DNA from: a virus
DNA length: 21,261 nucleotides
Virus record (IMG/VR): IMGVR_UViG_3300006790_000136
Location: 1 to 21,261 of that record
Strand: one strand, 5' to 3'
Shown here: piece after piece, positions 13,044 to 21,261 of the stretch
Layout of the letters: each line of letters opens with the position of its first letter
Position numbering within the stretch: the first letter of the stretch is position 1
Notes under the pieces: generated by a model
What the model was told of the DNA's origin: nothing
Seen by the model: only the letters and a program-made list of their open reading frames with translations
Database searches by the model: none
Translations under genes and position numbers: made by a program

Positions 13044-13529
13044 TTATTTGATCAGCGTGTATTGGATGTGCTGGCCGCCATACTCTAGCCCGTCGACGAT
13101 CGTCGGGTTCGAATAGGCTTTCGTGAAAGACCAGATGTCTTGCGTGGCCGCGCCGTATCCGACACGCACGTTCAAGCCCTGCTCTTTTGCCATCTCATGC
13201 GCCTTCTCGAATAGCTGCTTGCCCAAGCCTTTGCCGCGCTGACTTTCGTGAACCCAGACCAGAGTGATGGTGAAGGCTTTCTCGACATCAAAGGGGAAGT
13301 CATCTGCATGTTCTCGAATCCAGTCGTCATTGATCGAAGGGTAGAACAGAAAGCTGCCGATTAGGCGATGACGGTCATCGACCGCCAGGATCACCTTGGA
13401 GTTCATGCTTGTGGCGCGCTGAATCCAGGCGTTTCGCTCTTCCGGCGTTTCGATCCAAGGCTGCATGTTGACGATGGCGGTCATGTATTTACGCAAAGAC
13501 TTGGTATCGCCGGTGATGAATTGGGTCAT
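13044..13529 (-). CDS. GNAT-family N-acetyltransferase
   Basis: This 161-aa protein has the GNAT fold, which moves an acetyl group from acetyl-CoA to an amine. The strand VILAVDDRHRLIGSFLF is followed by motif A, FTITLVWVHESQRGKGLGKQ, where QRGKGLG at 97-103 is the CoA-pyrophosphate loop, and then LFEKAHEMAKEQGLN. The substrate cannot be told. Its ATG overlaps the upstream stop (ATGA), so it is coupled to the tail genes; it could modify a virion or host surface component, or a host protein, but that is a guess from position. Confidence 0.85.
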   Translation of the reverse strand: MTQFITGDTKSLRKYMTAIVNMQPWIETPEERNAWIQRATSMNSKVILAVDDRHRLIGSFLFYPSINDDWIREHADDFPFDVEKAFTITLVWVHESQRGKGLGKQLFEKAHEMAKEQGLNVRVGYGAATQDIWSFTKAYSNPTIVDGLEYGGQHIQYTLIK

Positions 13530-14065
13530 TGAAGGTTGTCCAGTTCAGTCTTGAGGTGAAGAAGTGCTGCATCAATGTCAGATTGATCTTGTGCAGCGTC
13601 GATGGCGGCTCCCGCTTCGAGCCGCAGGGCTTCGATGATCGGCCCGACATAGCGCCAGAGCGACGCCTTGTATTCGAACAGATATGCGACCTGATAGGCT
13701 GTTTGGCCCGTGATGCCGATTTCGTGCGATATCCACGGAAAGTCGGTCAGGTCTTCTGGTTCAGGATCGAGGGCGAGATAGCGTTTCGCCTCCAGCTCCT
13801 TGTCGAGATAGATCATCCCCTGTCCAGGTAAGTCAGTAATGAACGACTGTCTGGCGCGCGTCAAGACAGACTTCACCTCTTCTCGCGCGTCGGCGCGACG
13901 AGGCTCCATGTCTACTTCGGCCAACGCCCCGTCCACCACTTGAAAAGAGGCCAATGGACCATCCGGTTCGTTCGCCTCAATGAAGTCACCAGCGGGCGCG
14001 CCCGCGTCTGGCCCGCCATAGGTGTAGAGAGGGTTGCCCGTTTCTGGGTCGTAATAAATACGCAT
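13526..14065 (-). CDS. Tail-fibre-associated protein, possible assembly factor
   Basis: This 179-aa protein starts two bases after the fibre stop. Residues 1-20 (MRIYYDPETGNPLYTY) and a strand-rich first third resemble small proteins encoded after phage fibres. The second half is helical, with QGMIYLDKELEAKRYL and then a long Ala-rich helix to the end (AAIDAAQDQSDIDAALL). This layout, with a Q-M-Y-x-x-K-E-A-x-x-Y helix, is common in tail-fibre assembly or chaperone-like proteins of many phages. A minor fibre part is the alternative. An imperfect dyad copy lies inside it at 13831-13844. Confidence 0.6.
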   Translation of the reverse strand: MRIYYDPETGNPLYTYGGPDAGAPAGDFIEANEPDGPLASFQVVDGALAEVDMEPRRADAREEVKSVLTRARQSFITDLPGQGMIYLDKELEAKRYLALDPEPEDLTDFPWISHEIGITGQTAYQVAYLFEYKASLWRYVGPIIEALRLEAGAAIDAAQDQSDIDAALLHLKTELDNLQ

Positions 14066-14067
14066 GG

Positions 14068-17000
14068 TTATGATCCCATCTTGAAGAACTGGTATTTGAT
14101 CGTTTTGTTGGGGTAGCTTGTCGATCCGGCAATGGGTGTTTTGGAACTGACAAAGGACATGCACTGGTTCTGGTGCATTCGAACAGTTTCTCCACTGTCA
14201 TTGATCGTTACTTCCCCAAAGTCCATGAAGCCGGAATCAGTTCGGCTCAATATCCAATACCCTGCTCCCAAGTCGGGGAACGGCCCTTGGCAGAGCATTG
14301 TACCCGTGGCAGTTGGTGTCAGAGGGATAACGTCGGCGCGGAAAGCAAGGTCTCCTCCAAGGCGATAATCCACTCTACCCGGAGAGCCGTTACCCCCGTT
14401 TGCAGAACCGGAAGCGCCGTTGCCTTTCGCGCCTACAGTTATGACCAGAGATGGGTTAGACAGGCCGGAAATATCGTAGTCTGTGACAGATTGAAGCTGC
14501 CCAGCAAAACCGCCCACACCCCCAGTATTGTCGCCGCCGCCGCCGCCGCCTCCAGCACCGTACCCTGTGGCATGCCCGCCGGGGGTCTCGTCTACGGTGT
14601 ACCCTCCTGTTCCTGATTTACCGCTACCAGTGCTTTGGAAATAAGCACCGCTCCCGCCAGCACCTCCTGTGCCCCAAATACTTGATTGACCGGGTGAACC
14701 GCTCTTGGCGCTTCTGGAAGCGTTACCCCCTACACCCCCAGCAGCAGTCCATGTCTTGATCGTTGTGGAACCGTTCTTCAGCGTCACAGTGGTCGTCCCA
14801 CCGTTTGCACCATGGGTGCTGCCATCCCCTCGGTGACCACCACCGCCCCCGCCAATCATATCTAGGGACAGCTTAGCCGTCCCCGAGGGGATGGATACGG
14901 TCTGGCTGGAAGTGATCGTAGTCGTTTGCGGGGTGGGTTCTAGGTCTCGGAAGAACTTAGCGTTGTTGATCTTCAACCCCGTCTGGGACGTAGCCTGAAT
15001 ACTCTCGGTGGATGCCCCGTTGTCATAGGACATCGCAAAGCCGAAGCCAGTAGAACCGCCCTCATCCGTCCGCCCCATGTAGATACCATCTGTACCCAGA
15101 TCGTAGGGGTTGAACTTACCCATCGCGAAGCCCGCAGTCGTGGCGTCGATGGACATAATCTCATCCACGTTGATACGCGCCACAGACATCGTCCCGGCCG
15201 TGATGTTGTCGGCGTTGAGAACTGTTGCATCTAGGTGGTCAATCGTGACCGACCCCTCAAGGATCACGTTATCTGCCGCGATACGCGCAAGGCTGGCCGC
15301 ACCCGTCATATCATCGAACGCCGCCAGTTCCAGTTCAGCGCCCGCTGTACCTGCGATGGTGCGGAAAGACAGGGCCGCAGCCGCGTTACCTTCGAGGTCA
15401 ACAACTGCACTTTCGAGGGTTTGGACGGAGGCCCCAATCTCGTGAGCGTCCGTAATGTCCTCAACGCCGAGGTAGTCCACCTCAACAACGCTAGATGCGC
15501 CCTGTTGATAGTTGAACAACGCCATGGGAACAGCTTTTACCGTAGTAGGACGGAACTGCCCGTGGTGGCTGTTACCTGCCCCTGTAATGATGCCCTCATA
15601 GGTACGCCATACGCCGTCATTGGCAAGGTTCTGACCTACCAGAGTACAATACCGCTGGGAGCCGGGGGCGGTGCTTTCCAAGTTACCCGCAGCGTCGAAA
15701 GTGCCCATCCCGCAGTACATCTTGCTTGTGGCCGTGCCCGTAACTTTAAGGCGGATTTTAACCCGATATACTCGGTCAAAATCAATGTTAATGCGGGCGG
15801 TAGAAAAGATAGAACCGTTACCAACATAGCGCAGCGATTTATTTGCGGTGTACCCTTCGTTTAGTACCGACACCCCTCCAGTTGCGGACCAAAGGTCGAG
15901 ACCATCGGCAAAGTCCCAGTTACCTGCGTACTCAACAATGCTGTTTCTGACAGAAACCGCCGTGTCTCGCGCAGCTACCGCAGTTGCCGAAGCCCCTGTG
16001 GCAGTGTTTGCTGCGTTGGCCGCTGTCGTCGCGGACGTTGATGCCTGAGACGCCTTGGTGCTGGCGGTGTTTGCAGACGTGCTTGCCGAGGACGCCGAAG
16101 AACTTGCCTCAGACGCTTTTGTGGAAGCTGTAGATGCGGAAGTCGCTGCCGCTGTTGCCGCCTCTTGGGCCTCTTCCTTCTCAGTTACGTCTTCGATCCA
16201 AATTCCGTCTATAAGCCCTTGGGTGTCCGCAGCCTGACTATAGTTTAGACGAGCAATAAGTGCGACACCTCTTGCATCGGTGCCTTTTGCCGCCTGAACA
16301 TCAGCAAGTGTAAAATCAGCACTAACCCGATCCTGCCACCCGTCCGCCTCTGAGAACGTGTTCCCCGCCGTGACGAAGTACATGTAACCACCATTGGAAC
16401 CTGTGTTTTGCCCGTCTGCGTCCATAGCAGTGGCCCCAACATAGAAACGGGCGTTGCCTGTTCCGAGCGTGGCGATGGATGCTCTGATCCGATAGCGTCG
16501 ACCTGGTTGCAATTCCCAAACTCGTTTCTGGGAAATATCCTGACGTGACCCGACATTGCTGGCAAATACATTCGGGCGACCACGGTAGGTGCCGATAAGG
16601 CCCCACCCCGGCGAAAGGTCCGCCGCCGAGGGTGTTCCACCGATGCGCCAGCCTTCATAACCATGGGAGAAATCAGGGTTACCGTCCACAAGAACTGTGG
16701 TGTCTTTCGCAGAGGCGGCAATAGCTGCAAAGCTAGACGCAGATGTTGCACTACCAGCCGCGTCATTCTTAGAGGAGGCCGCTTGTCCCGCAGAAGCAGA
16801 AGCCTCTCCGGCCTTAGTGCTGGCCGTATTGGCGTGAGTTGAGGCAGACGACGCAGACGTAGCCGCTTCGGTTGCTTTGGTGCTTGCCGTGGACGCGGAG
16901 GTTGCCGCTGCCGCTGCGTGGTCTTCCGCCTCTGCGGCCCCTGTGATGTCCTCAAAAGTCAGATAGTCAATCTCGGTTACCGCGCCCGAAGAATAACGGT

Positions 17001-20000
17001 TGCACTGCGCAAAAGGACGCACCTCAACGGTCCCTTGTCGGAAGATGCTCGGAGGGTTTCCGGGGTTTGTATTCGCCGCCTCCCCCGTAATTATCAGTTC
17101 TCGTTCAATCCACCCATGCGATTGGACGTTGTACTCTGCGGCTACATAAGTCCAAGTGTTGCCCGCAGGATCGAACCTGATGACATTACCATCCTTATCA
17201 TAAGACTCCAGACCTGCCAAAATTTGAGGCCCGCCCTCACGACTACCTGACACGGCCACTCGATATCGGATACGCACACGGTAAGTACGAGAGGTGTCCA
17301 CTGGAATGGTCCCACGCCAAGTAATGGCTGAATTCTGTCCCGACGTGCTGAACACCTTACCGGAGTGCTTCGCCTCGCTCGAAGGGGTTACTTGGGGAGA
17401 CGGGGCGGTCTCTGCCGCTGTGTAACCCGTACTTCCTGTAAGTGCCCAAGATTTTCCGTCTGCGAAGCCCTCATCCTCACGGGAGGAAATTGCTGATTTC
17501 AGGCTCGAACTCGCAGCAACTTCGGAGAACGATGCCGCCTCATTCTTAAAACCTTCCGCGTCAGACGCCGAGGACGCTGCTTGCCCTGCCGAAGTTGAGG
17601 CTTCGCCTGCCTTGGTGGTCGCTGTGTTCTTAGACGTGTTGGCCGACGAGGCAGACTGCGCTGCTTCGGACGCTTTTGTCGTGGCTGTGGAGGCACTATT
17701 CGATGCAGCGGTGGCTTGCTGCCCTGCTGTGGTCGCGCTGTTGGCCGCGTTGGACGCTTGCGTAGCCGCAGTAGATGCAGACCCAGCCGCGTCGTTCTTC
17801 GAGGTTGCTGCCTGAGACGCAGATGTTGCCGCTTCACCCGCTTTTGTGGTCGCAGTATTGGCTTGCGTGGTCGCGGTGGTCGCAGACTGGGCCGCTTCTG
17901 TTGCCTTGGTGCTGGCCGTAGAGGCTGACGTTGCCGCCGCAGTCGCATGGGCTTCTGCGTTGGCTTCACCCGTTACGTCTTCAAGACCAAAGTAGTCCAC
18001 TTCTACTACACGGTGACCATCGTTACCGTAGTTGGTCAGCAATTTAGGCCGTACAAAGGCAGTATCTGGCAGCATACTGTTGCCGCTGCTATTTGCACCC
18101 GTGTAATACGCTTCGTACTCTACCCATTCTCCGTCATTTTGAATGACTTTATAGGCAATACCCCAGTGGTCCGAACCCACCCCCGATTGGCTTGCTTGGT
18201 AAACCCCGTCTATATCGTAAGACGCCAAACCCCCATAGATCGTGGACGGCCCGTCCGTACCTATTGCGCGGATACGAAGCTTCAACAGGTAGGTTCTTGT
18301 AGGGTCGTAGGGGATCGCAGGAGACCACGCGATGGTCGCGTTTCTGGTGTTCAGAACCGCCTTAGCATTTGCCGTAGGCCCACCTGCGATTACAGAGAAG
18401 GTGGAGCCGTGCCACCCTTCGGTGTCGTGCGCGAAATCCCAGTTCCCCGAGATAGCTATTGCGGTATCTTTTGCGCCAGTAGCGGTAGATGCAGCGGTAG
18501 CAGCGGTGGAGGCAGACGTTGAAGCACTGGAAGCCGACCCTGCCGCATCGTTTTTTGATGTCGCTGCCTGTGCCGCTGAGGTAGAGGCTTCACCTGCCTT
18601 GGTGGTGGCGGTGTTTGCTTGGGTCGTAGCTGTAGACGCGGACTGACTGGCCTCAGTCGCTTTGGTCGTGGCGGTAGACGCGGAGGTTGCCGCTGCGTTG
18701 GCTGACTGGTCTGCTTCAAACTCAGAGGTAATATCCTCATAGCTGAGGGCGTATACTTGCATACGATCTGCTGCTGGAGAGAAGTCGAACGCGGGCGCGT
18801 AGGACAACGTGTCCTCTAATGCTTTGAAGACAAAATTCGTGTAGAACCAGTCCTGCCCCGGCTCAATCCTGCGAGTGCCTTGAGCATCAATAGTAGATAC
18901 GAGACCTAAAGGGGCGGAGGGGTTAGCAACCGTCTCCCCCCGAAGCTGGAAAGAGCAAGCCACGGTACAGTCGATGGTTCGTACCCATGCTCTCACACGG
19001 AAATACCGTCCGTTCGCATTACCTTCAACACGGGGGATAGACGCTGATCCGTCACGGGTCTCCAAAGAAGAGCTTCCTGCTGGAGCGTGTGACGGTACTT
19101 CGGAGGACAGGGTCACGCCTGCCCATGTGTTATAGACATCCTCCCCTTTGGGGTCGGTTACCAAGTTCTTCGTAGACGAGGCCATCGCTGAGCGGGCAGA
19201 AACTTCTGAGAAAGTTGCAGCTTCGTTTTTGGAGGTTAAGGCGTCGGAGGCCGACGAAGCTGCTTGCCCTGCGGAGACAGACGCCTCACCCGCCTTTGTG
19301 ATCGCGGTGTTGGCCTGCGTCGTGGCGGTCGTAGCAGACTGCGCTGCCTCGGACGCTTTCGTGGTCGCGGTAGATGCCGACGTGGCTGCTGCCGAGGCTG
19401 CGTCTTCCGCCGCTTTTACATCAGTGATGTCTGAAATCTCTGCCATAGAGATACGGGTTATGTGGTCATCCGAGGCCCCGCTGTAGGCCGTCAGGAACAT
19501 CAACCGCAGATACTTGGTATCAGGGTACTGATCCAATGTGTCCTCTAGAGTAAACTCGGTAACATACTCCACAAAATCCGCGTCTTCACGAACATAGCTG
19601 CCACCAATGTAAGCATTGGAGTTCGTTGACCCATTTAGGCGGCTGTACTGGAAGTCCGCCCCAAGAGGTACAACCCCCATATACAGTCTCTTACCATCAA
19701 GGTTTACCTCGCACTTGGCGCGAACCTTCAACTGGTACACCCGACCGTATTCCACTGGGGTGAGGTGCTTGAAATACAGCCCCGTAGTCCCCAGAACAAG
19801 TAGGTCTTTCCCCCCAACCTGTGCATCAGTACCCGGCACTAAGGTAACTTCGTTGCCCCACAAGTTACTATCTACGGGGGTTTCGCCTTCTTTATGGGGA
19901 GAGATAGGGCAGATACCTGCATCCCGGCTAAAATAAGGATCGGGGGTCAGCCTAACGGCCAGAGCGAGGTTGCTCTCGGCCTCAACGGCGCTTGTTGCGG

Positions 20001-21108
20001 CGGCACTTGCAGAGTTGCTGGCCTCTCCTGCTTTAGCACCCGCTGTCGTAGCGCTTGCTGCTGCCTGCGATGCTGATGTGGAGGCTTGGCCTGCTTTCGT
20101 GGTGGCAGTGCTGGCCTGCGTGGCGGCAGTCGAGGCAGATTGGCTTGCCTCATCCGCTTTGGTAGAGGCCACGGAGGCACTGTTCGCGGCGGCGGTTGCC
20201 TCGTCTCCAGCGTCATTAGCGCTGGTCGCTGCGTTGCCTGCGTGGGTAGCGGCTGTGGACGCGGAGCCTGCCGCATCGTTTTTTGATGTCGCGGCTTGAG
20301 ACGCGGAAGTCGCAGCCTCCCCGGCTTTCGTAGTTGCTGTGTTGGCCTGTGTGGTGGCGGTCGAAGCACTTTGCGCGGCCTCAGATGCTTTCGTCGTCGC
20401 TACAGACGCACTGTCTGCCGCCGCAGTGGCTTCATCTCCCGCGTCGTTTGCACTGGACGCTGCCAGACCTGCTTGGGTTGTTGCGGTAGATGCTGCACCC
20501 TCGGCAGTGTTCTTGGCGGTGACGGCTTCGTCTCGCGCTGTCTCTGCGCCCGAGCGGGCTGTCTGCGCTGCGGTACGGTCGGAGGATGTCGCTGCGGCGT
20601 CCTGCCCTGTGGCTGTCTCGGAGGCGGATGCAGCGCTTGCGCTGTCTGCGGACGCAGATGCAGCGGTTTGGGCATCGTCACGGGCTGTCTGTGCTGCCAC
20701 CTGTGCCGCGCTGGCCGCAGAGGCACTGTTGCCCGCGTTGGTCTCGGCAGTTTCAGCCTGAGAAGCGCTGCCAGCCGATGCAGACGCGCTATTCGCGGCG
20801 TTGGTAGCCTGTGTCTGCGCTTGGGTCTTAGCGGTCTCAGCGGCGCTCTTTGCCGCCTCAGATGCGTCTTTGGCAGCTACAGACCCGTCGCGCGCCGTTT
20901 CAGCTTCCGTCACGGCAGCTTCCGCCAGATCCTTTGCAGAGATCGAGCCGTCTCGGGCGGCTTCGGCTTCCGTTACAGCAGTCTCGGCCAGATCCTTCGC
21001 AGCCTGTGCATTGCTCTCAGCCGTCTCAGCCGCAGATTTCGCGTTGGCCGCGTCAATGGCTGCCTGAACCGCCTCTTGGGCTTTCGTCTGCGTGGCGTTG
21101 TAGTCCAC
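14068..21108 (-). CDS. Giant modular tail fibre / receptor-binding protein, 5' partial
   Basis: The frame is 2346 aa from GTG at 21108, but it stays open to 21138, where the terminal repeat begins and soon gives TAA (21154-21156). The GTG has no ribosome site, so the true N-terminus, probably the virion-anchoring domain, is missing. Residues about 1-380 are Ala/Ser/Thr heptads (A-S-x-A-A-T-S type), an alanine coiled coil. Six beta-rich modules follow, near 383-567, 638-795, 882-1048, 1203-1392, 1467-1645 and 1720-1890, joined by more heptads; several share NWDF...W openings and EVDYLGxEDITD endings like carbohydrate-binding jelly rolls. Residues 1890-2000 resemble the C-terminal stalk of lambda J-type fibres, 2060-2240 is a Gly-rich domain, and the last 100 form the tip. 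Confidence 0.88.
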   Translation of the reverse strand: MDYNATQTKAQEAVQAAIDAANAKSAAETAESNAQAAKDLAETAVTEAEAARDGSISAKDLAEAAVTEAETARDGSVAAKDASEAAKSAAETAKTQAQTQATNAANSASASAGSASQAETAETNAGNSASAASAAQVAAQTARDDAQTAASASADSASAASASETATGQDAAATSSDRTAAQTARSGAETARDEAVTAKNTAEGAASTATTQAGLAASSANDAGDEATAAADSASVATTKASEAAQSASTATTQANTATTKAGEAATSASQAATSKNDAAGSASTAATHAGNAATSANDAGDEATAAANSASVASTKADEASQSASTAATQASTATTKAGQASTSASQAAASATTAGAKAGEASNSASAAATSAVEAESNLALAVRLTPDPYFSRDAGICPISPHKEGETPVDSNLWGNEVTLVPGTDAQVGGKDLLVLGTTGLYFKHLTPVEYGRVYQLKVRAKCEVNLDGKRLYMGVVPLGADFQYSRLNGSTNSNAYIGGSYVREDADFVEYVTEFTLEDTLDQYPDTKYLRLMFLTAYSGASDDHITRISMAEISDITDVKAAEDAASAAATSASTATTKASEAAQSATTATTQANTAITKAGEASVSAGQAASSASDALTSKNEAATFSEVSARSAMASSTKNLVTDPKGEDVYNTWAGVTLSSEVPSHAPAGSSSLETRDGSASIPRVEGNANGRYFRVRAWVRTIDCTVACSFQLRGETVANPSAPLGLVSTIDAQGTRRIEPGQDWFYTNFVFKALEDTLSYAPAFDFSPAADRMQVYALSYEDITSEFEADQSANAAATSASTATTKATEASQSASTATTQANTATTKAGEASTSAAQAATSKNDAAGSASSASTSASTAATAASTATGAKDTAIAISGNWDFAHDTEGWHGSTFSVIAGGPTANAKAVLNTRNATIAWSPAIPYDPTRTYLLKLRIRAIGTDGPSTIYGGLASYDIDGVYQASQSGVGSDHWGIAYKVIQNDGEWVEYEAYYTGANSSGNSMLPDTAFVRPKLLTNYGNDGHRVVEVDYFGLEDVTGEANAEAHATAAATSASTASTKATEAAQSATTATTQANTATTKAGEAATSASQAATSKNDAAGSASTAATQASNAANSATTAGQQATAASNSASTATTKASEAAQSASSANTSKNTATTKAGEASTSAGQAASSASDAEGFKNEAASFSEVAASSSLKSAISSREDEGFADGKSWALTGSTGYTAAETAPSPQVTPSSEAKHSGKVFSTSGQNSAITWRGTIPVDTSRTYRVRIRYRVAVSGSREGGPQILAGLESYDKDGNVIRFDPAGNTWTYVAAEYNVQSHGWIERELIITGEAANTNPGNPPSIFRQGTVEVRPFAQCNRYSSGAVTEIDYLTFEDITGAAEAEDHAAAAATSASTASTKATEAATSASSASTHANTASTKAGEASASAGQAASSKNDAAGSATSASSFAAIAASAKDTTVLVDGNPDFSHGYEGWRIGGTPSAADLSPGWGLIGTYRGRPNVFASNVGSRQDISQKRVWELQPGRRYRIRASIATLGTGNARFYVGATAMDADGQNTGSNGGYMYFVTAGNTFSEADGWQDRVSADFTLADVQAAKGTDARGVALIARLNYSQAADTQGLIDGIWIEDVTEKEEAQEAATAAATSASTASTKASEASSSASSASTSANTASTKASQASTSATTAANAANTATGASATAVAARDTAVSVRNSIVEYAGNWDFADGLDLWSATGGVSVLNEGYTANKSLRYVGNGSIFSTARINIDFDRVYRVKIRLKVTGTATSKMYCGMGTFDAAGNLESTAPGSQRYCTLVGQNLANDGVWRTYEGIITGAGNSHHGQFRPTTVKAVPMALFNYQQGASSVVEVDYLGVEDITDAHEIGASVQTLESAVVDLEGNAAAALSFRTIAGTAGAELELAAFDDMTGAASLARIAADNVILEGSVTIDHLDATVLNADNITAGTMSVARINVDEIMSIDATTAGFAMGKFNPYDLGTDGIYMGRTDEGGSTGFGFAMSYDNGASTESIQATSQTGLKINNAKFFRDLEPTPQTTTITSSQTVSIPSGTAKLSLDMIGGGGGGHRGDGSTHGANGGTTTVTLKNGSTTIKTWTAAGGVGGNASRSAKSGSPGQSSIWGTGGAGGSGAYFQSTGSGKSGTGGYTVDETPGGHATGYGAGGGGGGGDNTGGVGGFAGQLQSVTDYDISGLSNPSLVITVGAKGNGASGSANGGNGSPGRVDYRLGGDLAFRADVIPLTPTATGTMLCQGPFPDLGAGYWILSRTDSGFMDFGEVTINDSGETVRMHQNQCMSFVSSKTPIAGSTSYPNKTIKYQFFKMGS
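14533..14550 (-). repeat. Six-unit GGC tract in the fibre tip
   Basis: Six GGC codons in a row (GCC on the plus strand) encode six of seven consecutive glycines in the Gly-rich domain. Slippage here changes the glycine count without breaking the frame, so the length may vary between phages. Confidence 0.8.
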
Positions 21109-21139
21109 CTCAAGCTCGCCAAGGTTGTTCTTGGTGAAC

Positions 21140-21261
21140 CTGTCAATGAGCGTTTAAAAGTGACCCGGTTTCAGCGTTTGATTTTGACCCGCCTATTGGG
21201 TGCCAAAGCCCCCAGGCGGACCGCCCTCATATAGCGAGTCCGTCTGGGGGCTTTGCTTGCG
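21140..21261. repeat. Right copy of the 122-bp perfect inverted terminal repeat
   Basis: This is identical in reverse complement to 1-122. The inner edge reads TGTCAATGAGCG from 21141; the 122nd base may match by chance. The 18-bp subrepeats fall at 21150-21167 and 21174-21191. The repeat interrupts the open frame of the tail fibre. The bases next to the two copies (GCTGACTG at left, GGTGAACC at right) do not show a shared target duplication of one insertion. Confidence 0.9.
21205..21254. terminator. Terminator-like hairpin inside the right repeat
   Basis: This is the mirror copy of the hairpin at 8-57, with the same 11-bp and 5-bp stems and 16-nt loop. Here it lies upstream of the fibre gene, where a terminator would block incoming transcription, which is not what a native phage late operon should have. 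Confidence 0.55.

Noticed and set aside
13831-13844. A dyad copy inside the fibre-associated gene
   Set aside because: One half-site is imperfect (TGAAC) and no accepted gene starts close downstream.
15960-21100. CRISPR-like or tandem DNA repeats
   Set aside because: The periodicity is a 21-nt coding heptad pattern within one open frame; units vary at synonymous positions and have no spacers.
20296-21234. A 312-aa Cys/Arg/Gly-rich plus-strand frame near the right end
   Set aside because: It is the shadow of the alanine-rich fibre coding strand; the composition is abnormal and its last residues come from the terminal repeat.
1-21261. A complete small linear genome with inverted terminal repeats and protein-primed replication
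   Set aside because: The repeats cut through genes at both ends, there is no protein-primed polymerase, terminal protein, capsid or packaging gene, and the replication genes are the primase/helicase type.
1-21261. tRNA, rRNA or riboswitch genes
   Set aside because: The gaps are short and all are explained by dyads, promoters and hairpins; I saw no cloverleaf or known riboswitch core.

Overview
The window reads as part of a tailed-phage genome, most likely a virus of an alphaproteobacterium and plausibly of the marine Roseobacter/Rhodobacter group. This rests on a holin resembling the gene-transfer-agent 3-TM type, a GH108 endolysin, PhoH, a short DnaG-type primase with a separate DnaB-type helicase, and one very large modular tail-fibre gene. 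All 25 genes that I accept lie on the minus strand, so transcription runs from the right end to the left. I see no terminase, portal, capsid, DNA polymerase, integrase or tRNA gene, so this is a fragment and not a whole genome.

Reading in the direction of transcription: (1) 21138-13044 holds a giant tail fibre (over 2340 aa, 5' end cut off at the right repeat), a small tail-associated protein and a GNAT acetyltransferase, closed by a hairpin at 13003-13037. (2) 12859-9574 is a lysis block: a membrane-anchored protein, endolysin, holin and a 24-aa membrane peptide, followed by a metallophosphoesterase with HTH and homing-endonuclease-associated domains, closed by a strong terminator at 9551-9568. 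(3) 9433-7888 holds PhoH and an unknown protein. (4) 7865-6116 holds a small Sm/Hfq-like protein, the DnaB-like helicase and a small Cys protein, closed by a hairpin at 6090-6109. (5) 6040-1675 holds two unknown proteins, an HNH endonuclease, a polynucleotide 3'-phosphatase-like HAD protein, a Lar-like zinc protein, four small genes and the primase. (6) 1602 to the left end holds four small genes, the first with a WGR-like fold.

Within blocks, genes are packed with ATGA, GTGA, TGATG or TAATG overlaps, which suggests translational coupling. Each of blocks 2 to 6 begins with the same 14-bp dyad, roughly (A/C)(G/C)TCA-N4-TGA(C/G)T, 17 to 32 nt before the first start codon. A sixth copy precedes the 24-aa membrane peptide. 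This looks like the phage's own regulatory signal and is the most interesting pattern in the window.

The sequence starts and ends with an identical 122-bp inverted repeat. It contains a terminator-like hairpin and two 18-bp subrepeats, begins TGTCA at its inner edge, and cuts into a gene at both ends. It looks more like insertion-sequence ends (possibly IS21 family) or a repeat where assembly stopped than like true phage termini. A second striking point is an HNH endonuclease gene that appears to have captured the start codon and ribosome binding site of the 3'-phosphatase gene next to it.
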